64,000 bases of DNA, taken from positions 8,833,501 through 8,897,500 of the forward strand of contig NZ_CP116413.1 in the NCBI RefSeq assembly GCF_030064675.1, written 5' to 3'. Under the pieces are notes generated by a model that worked only from the letters and a program-made list of their open reading frames with translations, was not told the DNA's origin and made no database searches. The position numbers were made by a program, and so were the translations under genes. The DNA comes from Crossiella sp. CA-258035 (GTDB lineage: Bacteria; Actinomycetota; Actinomycetes; Mycobacteriales; Pseudonocardiaceae). This document shows positions 61,398 to 64,000 of this stretch, one piece after another (within the stretch, counting starts at the first letter, position 1; the number at the start of each line of letters is the position of its first letter).

Positions 61398-61498
61398 CCG
61401 ATCGTCCTTTCTGGACGGTGAGGGAAGGACGCCCCGACGCTAGGCGCGGACTTTCCGCGGCTGCCGCGCCGTTGGTCGGGTATCGGCGCTCCGCCCGG

Positions 61499-62674
61499 TC
61501 ACAGCGAGGGCAGCCAGCTCCCGATGCGCTGCACCGCTTCGGTGATGGTCGCGGTGGCCGAGGCGAAGGACAGCCGGATGAACCGGTTGCCGTGCACCGG
61601 GTCGAAGTCGATGCCGGGCACCACCGCGACCCCGGTGTCGGCCAGCAGCTTTCGGCAGAACGCCATCGAGTCCTCGGTCAGGTGCCCGATGTCGGCGTAG
61701 ACGTAGAACGCGCCGTCGGCCGGGGCCACCCGGTCGATGCCCAGCCCCGCCAGACCGGCGAGTAGCAGGTCCCGGTTGGTGCGGTAGCGCGCCACGTGCG
61801 CGTCGGCCTCGGCGTAGGACTCCTCGGTGAACGCCGCCACCGCGGCGTACTGGGACAGCGCGGGCGGGCACAGCGTGAAGTTCCCGGTCAGGCAGTCCAC
61901 CGCACGCCGCAACCCGGCAGGCAGCAACAGCCACCCCAGCCGCCACCCGGTCATCGCGAAGTACTTGGAGAAGCTGTTGGCCACGATCGCCTCCCGCGAG
62001 GTCTGCCAGGCACAGCCGAGCGGCTGCCCGTAGCTGATCCCGTGGTAGATCTCATCGCTGACCAGCCGAACCCCGTTGCCAGCACACCATTCCGCGATCC
62101 GCGCCAGCTCCGCCGGTTCCAGCCCCGTCCCGGTCGGGTTGGCCGGACTGGCCACGATCAACCCCTTGATCGGCCGGTCCAGCGACTCCAGCAGCTCCAC
62201 GGTCGGCTGGAACCGCGTCTCGTGCTCACACGGCAGCTCCACCACCTCGCACCCCAGCGCCCGCAAGATGTTGCGGTAGGCCGGATAACCGGGCCTGGTC
62301 AGCGCGACCCGGTCCCCAGGATCAAAAGCGGCCAGGAAAGCCAGCAGGAACCCACCAGAAGACCCGGTGGTGACCACCACGTCATCCGGGTTCACATCCA
62401 GGTCGTAGGTCCGCCCGTAGTGCCCCGCGATCGCCGACCGCAGCTCCAGGATGCCCAACTGCTCGGTGTACCCCAACGTCTGCTTGGCCAGCGCCTCGGC
62501 CGCCGCCGCACGCACCGGCGCCGGCGCGGGACTGGACGGCTGCCCGGCGGCCAGCGAGAGCACGTCCCCACGTTCGCGTTGCCGCTTGGCCGCCGCGGAC
62601 ACCACGTCCATGACGTGGAACGGCGGAATGTCAGCACGGGCGGCGACGGAGAACAGGGAGGTCGGCTGAGCCAT
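61499..62674 (-). CDS. Class I PLP-dependent aminotransferase
   Basis: 391 aa from ATG 62674. Fold type I aspartate-aminotransferase family: K237 (NSFSKYFAMTGWRLGW) forms the Schiff base, N179 (ASPANPTGTGL), D207 and Y210 (LVSDEIYH) hold PLP; a terminal RLSFA holds the conserved Arg. Substrate probably aspartate, alanine or another amino acid; not fixed. TAGGCT box 6 nt before the ATG indicates a leaderless message. Confidence 0.93.
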   Translation of the reverse strand: MAQPTSLFSVAARADIPPFHVMDVVSAAAKRQRERGDVLSLAAGQPSSPAPAPVRAAAAEALAKQTLGYTEQLGILELRSAIAGHYGRTYDLDVNPDDVVVTTGSSGGFLLAFLAAFDPGDRVALTRPGYPAYRNILRALGCEVVELPCEHETRFQPTVELLESLDRPIKGLIVASPANPTGTGLEPAELARIAEWCAGNGVRLVSDEIYHGISYGQPLGCAWQTSREAIVANSFSKYFAMTGWRLGWLLLPAGLRRAVDCLTGNFTLCPPALSQYAAVAAFTEESYAEADAHVARYRTNRDLLLAGLAGLGIDRVAPADGAFYVYADIGHLTEDSMAFCRKLLADTGVAVVPGIDFDPVHGNRFIRLSFASATATITEAVQRIGSWLPSL

Positions 62675-62680
62675 GCCCGC

Positions 62681-62686
62681 AGCCTA
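62681..62686 (-). promoter_or_regulatory. -10 box of a leaderless aminotransferase gene
   Basis: TAGGCT on the minus strand with 6 nt before ATG 62674; no ribosome-binding site. Confidence 0.55.
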
Positions 62687-62764
62687 AATGAGCCCTGATC
62701 ACCCTTCGCGGGAGAGGCGTGGCGCGCCAGCGACACGCCGGGCTCTTGACCAGGCGACGGGTTT

Positions 62765-62860
62765 GATTTTTTCGCGTCGCGTGTTCGTGACCCCGACACA
62801 TCCGAAGCTTGCTTCGCGTGTGTCGGGGTCACGAACACGCGACTCAGGAGCGAAAAAATC
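62765..62860. repeat. Long palindromic element
   Basis: Outer arms GATTTTTTCGC (62765-62775) and GCGAAAAAATC (62850-62860). An inner perfect 25-bp repeat pairs 62776-62800 with 62819-62843; the 6-nt TCAGGA (62844-62849) is the only bulge. The loop itself holds CGAAG/CTTCG (62803-62807, 62812-62816). No U-tract follows the stem on either strand, so it is not a textbook terminator. It lies between the lytic-protein stop (62905) and the aminotransferase promoter. Confidence 0.75.
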
Positions 62861-62904
62861 CCGCGCGCGGAGCGCGCCAATGTCACAGCAAACGGCTCGC
62901 GAGC

Positions 62905-64000
62905 TCAGTACCCGCGATACCCCGACCCCGTCTTCATCCCCACCACCCCCGGCACGCTCGACACCGACCCATACCGCTCAACCGAGTACCGGATTCCCGC
63001 GATGATGTTGTCCACCGGGTTCCAGATGTCCTTGTGCCCCGGCAGCGACCACCGGTCGAAGGTCGGGTCGATGGTCTGCATCAACCCCTTCGACGGCGTG
63101 CCCTTGGCCGCGTTGGAGTCCCAGTTGTTGATCGCGTGCGGGTTCCCGCCGGACTCCTTCTGAATGATCATCCAGATGTCGTTCGGGTTCATCTTGTCCA
63201 CCGGATACCCCTGCGCCTTGAGGATCTCGATCGCCTGGTTGATCCACTCCGCCACCTGCCCCTGCGGCGCAGGACCACCACCGGGCGGCGGGGCTCCGCT
63301 GGGTCCCAGACCGCCGCCGCCTCCACCGCCACCCGTCGCGCCGCCGCCACCACCGCCGCCGGATCCGCCGCCGGTCTCCCGCGGGCGCTCAGCCGGTGGC
63401 TGCTCCTTCTTCGGCTCCGGACTCGGCTGCCAGTCCACCTTCTTCCCCTGAGCCGGGGTGAACGGCTGCCCGTCCGGAGCGTCCATGGTGGAGAACTTCG
63501 GATTCGCGACGCGCCCGCGAAGAGCGCCCAGCGCGGACTTGAGCGCCTGTTCGGCCTCGGTGACCTTGGGCTGGGCGTCGCTGACCGCCTCCTTGACGAA
63601 GCCCTCGATCACCGGGCGGACGTCCTCATCCGGCTGGTTGCGGTTCTGCTGCCTGAAGGTGCGGACCCGGCTGAGCAGGTTCTCGCAGATGGTGTTCACC
63701 GACTGCTCGGCCCCGGCCAGCGCGTCCGCGGCGGCGCGCAGGTCGCCCGCGGCCTGGGTGAGGGTGGTCTGCGCCGAGGTGGCGGCGGCGTTGAACTTGC
63801 CCATGTAGCCGACGAAGCCGTCCGCGGAGCTGCCCTGCCAGGCGGCGTCCAGCCCGGACACCGCGCCCTTGACCTTGCCCGCGCACTCGCCCGCGCTGGT
63901 GGCGGCCTCGGTCCAGCGGGTGGCCACCGCGCGGATGGCCTCCGGGTCGCCGTTGACCTTGTCGCAGATCTCGGCCAGCGCCTGGCCGCCGGGCAGCGCG
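62905..64000 (-). CDS. WXG-domain protein with lytic transglycosylase (SLT) domain, partial
   Basis: Partial: the frame is open to the window's right edge; at least 364 residues seen. The N-terminal helical WXG region (DAAWQGSSADGFVGYM) is followed by a second helix bundle, a Pro-rich then Gly-rich linker (GGGSGGGGGGG), and the SLT domain: WINQAIEILKAQGYPVDKMNPNDIWMIIQKESGGNP with the catalytic Glu, then GLMQTIDPTF and DNIIAGIRYSVERYG. It cuts peptidoglycan glycan strands. The WXG part points to type VII secretion. Confidence 0.87.
   Translation of the reverse strand, partial: ALPGGQALAEICDKVNGDPEAIRAVATRWTEAATSAGECAGKVKGAVSGLDAAWQGSSADGFVGYMGKFNAAATSAQTTLTQAAGDLRAAADALAGAEQSVNTICENLLSRVRTFRQQNRNQPDEDVRPVIEGFVKEAVSDAQPKVTEAEQALKSALGALRGRVANPKFSTMDAPDGQPFTPAQGKKVDWQPSPEPKKEQPPAERPRETGGGSGGGGGGGATGGGGGGGGLGPSGAPPPGGGPAPQGQVAEWINQAIEILKAQGYPVDKMNPNDIWMIIQKESGGNPHAINNWDSNAAKGTPSKGLMQTIDPTFDRWSLPGHKDIWNPVDNIIAGIRYSVERYGSVSSVPGVVGMKTGSGYRGY

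Noticed and set aside
62688..63005. Short open frames crossing the long palindrome in both directions
   Set aside because: Their similar peptide wording is a consequence of the inverted repeat; no start signals.

Overview
The window is high-GC actinobacterial DNA. Many GTG/TTG starts, several genes without a leader, mycothiol-type and type VII secretion (ESX)-associated families, SigE-family ECF sigma factors and a TAT-exported enzyme all fit. The best guess is a filamentous member of the Pseudonocardiales; the genus cannot be fixed from sequence alone. The left edge cuts an mmsA-like gene and the right edge cuts a WXG/lytic-transglycosylase gene.

The backbone is de novo purine synthesis on the minus strand. 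Read right to left, the genes are purB (53.4-54.8 kb), purC (51.6-52.5), purS-purQ-purL (45.2-48.4), purF (8.8-10.3) and purM (7.6-8.7). From memory this is the order in Mycobacterium tuberculosis (purB, purC, purS, purQ, purL, purF, purM), but here about 35 kb of accessory genes separates purL from purF.

Layout. 0.3-1.3 kb: an ECF sigma gene with its membrane partner. 1.4-6.8: a tricarboxylate transporter tctCBA divergent from a CitA/CitB-type two-component system. 6.8-7.5: an orphan sigma-partner-like membrane protein. 7.6-10.3: purM, purF. 10.4-13.7: VanZ-like, secreted, MFS and mycothiol-dependent enzyme genes. 13.7-15.9: an EspC-like protein with a WXG-alpha/beta hydrolase. 16.4-19.4: a sugar-acid dehydratase, a KDPG-type aldolase and their FCD/GntR regulator. 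19.6-30.3: a carbohydrate region with a TAT-exported beta-helix protein, two tandem exo-glucosaminidase-like GH2 enzymes, a GH15 enzyme and a glucose-type dehydrogenase. 30.3-32.6: secreted proteins and two S1 proteases. 32.6-36.4: a large LuxR regulator divergent from LysR. 36.4-39.6: an EspG / PPE-like / lipoprotein / helical-protein cassette without ESX core genes. 39.7-45.1: a GGDEF-EAL protein, two tandem DUF574 methyltransferases and a pentapeptide-repeat protein. 45.2-54.8: the remaining purine genes with a dehydrogenase, a protease, a deacetylase-like gene and TetR between them. 54.9-58.4: two more ECF sigma/partner modules around a TetR gene. 58.6-62.7: threonine aldolase, HAD, MarR and aminotransferase genes. 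62.9-64: a cell-wall lytic protein.

Themes. Three ECF sigma/partner pairs plus one orphan partner share an architecture, and perfect hairpins overlap the ribosome-binding sites of one sigma gene and of the orphan partner. The carbohydrate genes could feed glucosamine or glucose, through gluconate and its dehydration product, to pyruvate, although a lactonase and a sugar-acid kinase are not in view. Three separate loci encode type VII-substrate-like proteins. Two unexplained DNA features stand out: a recurring 13-bp palindrome (GTCCAC-N-RTGGAC type) in genes and spacers, and a nearly 100-bp palindromic element at 62.8 kb.
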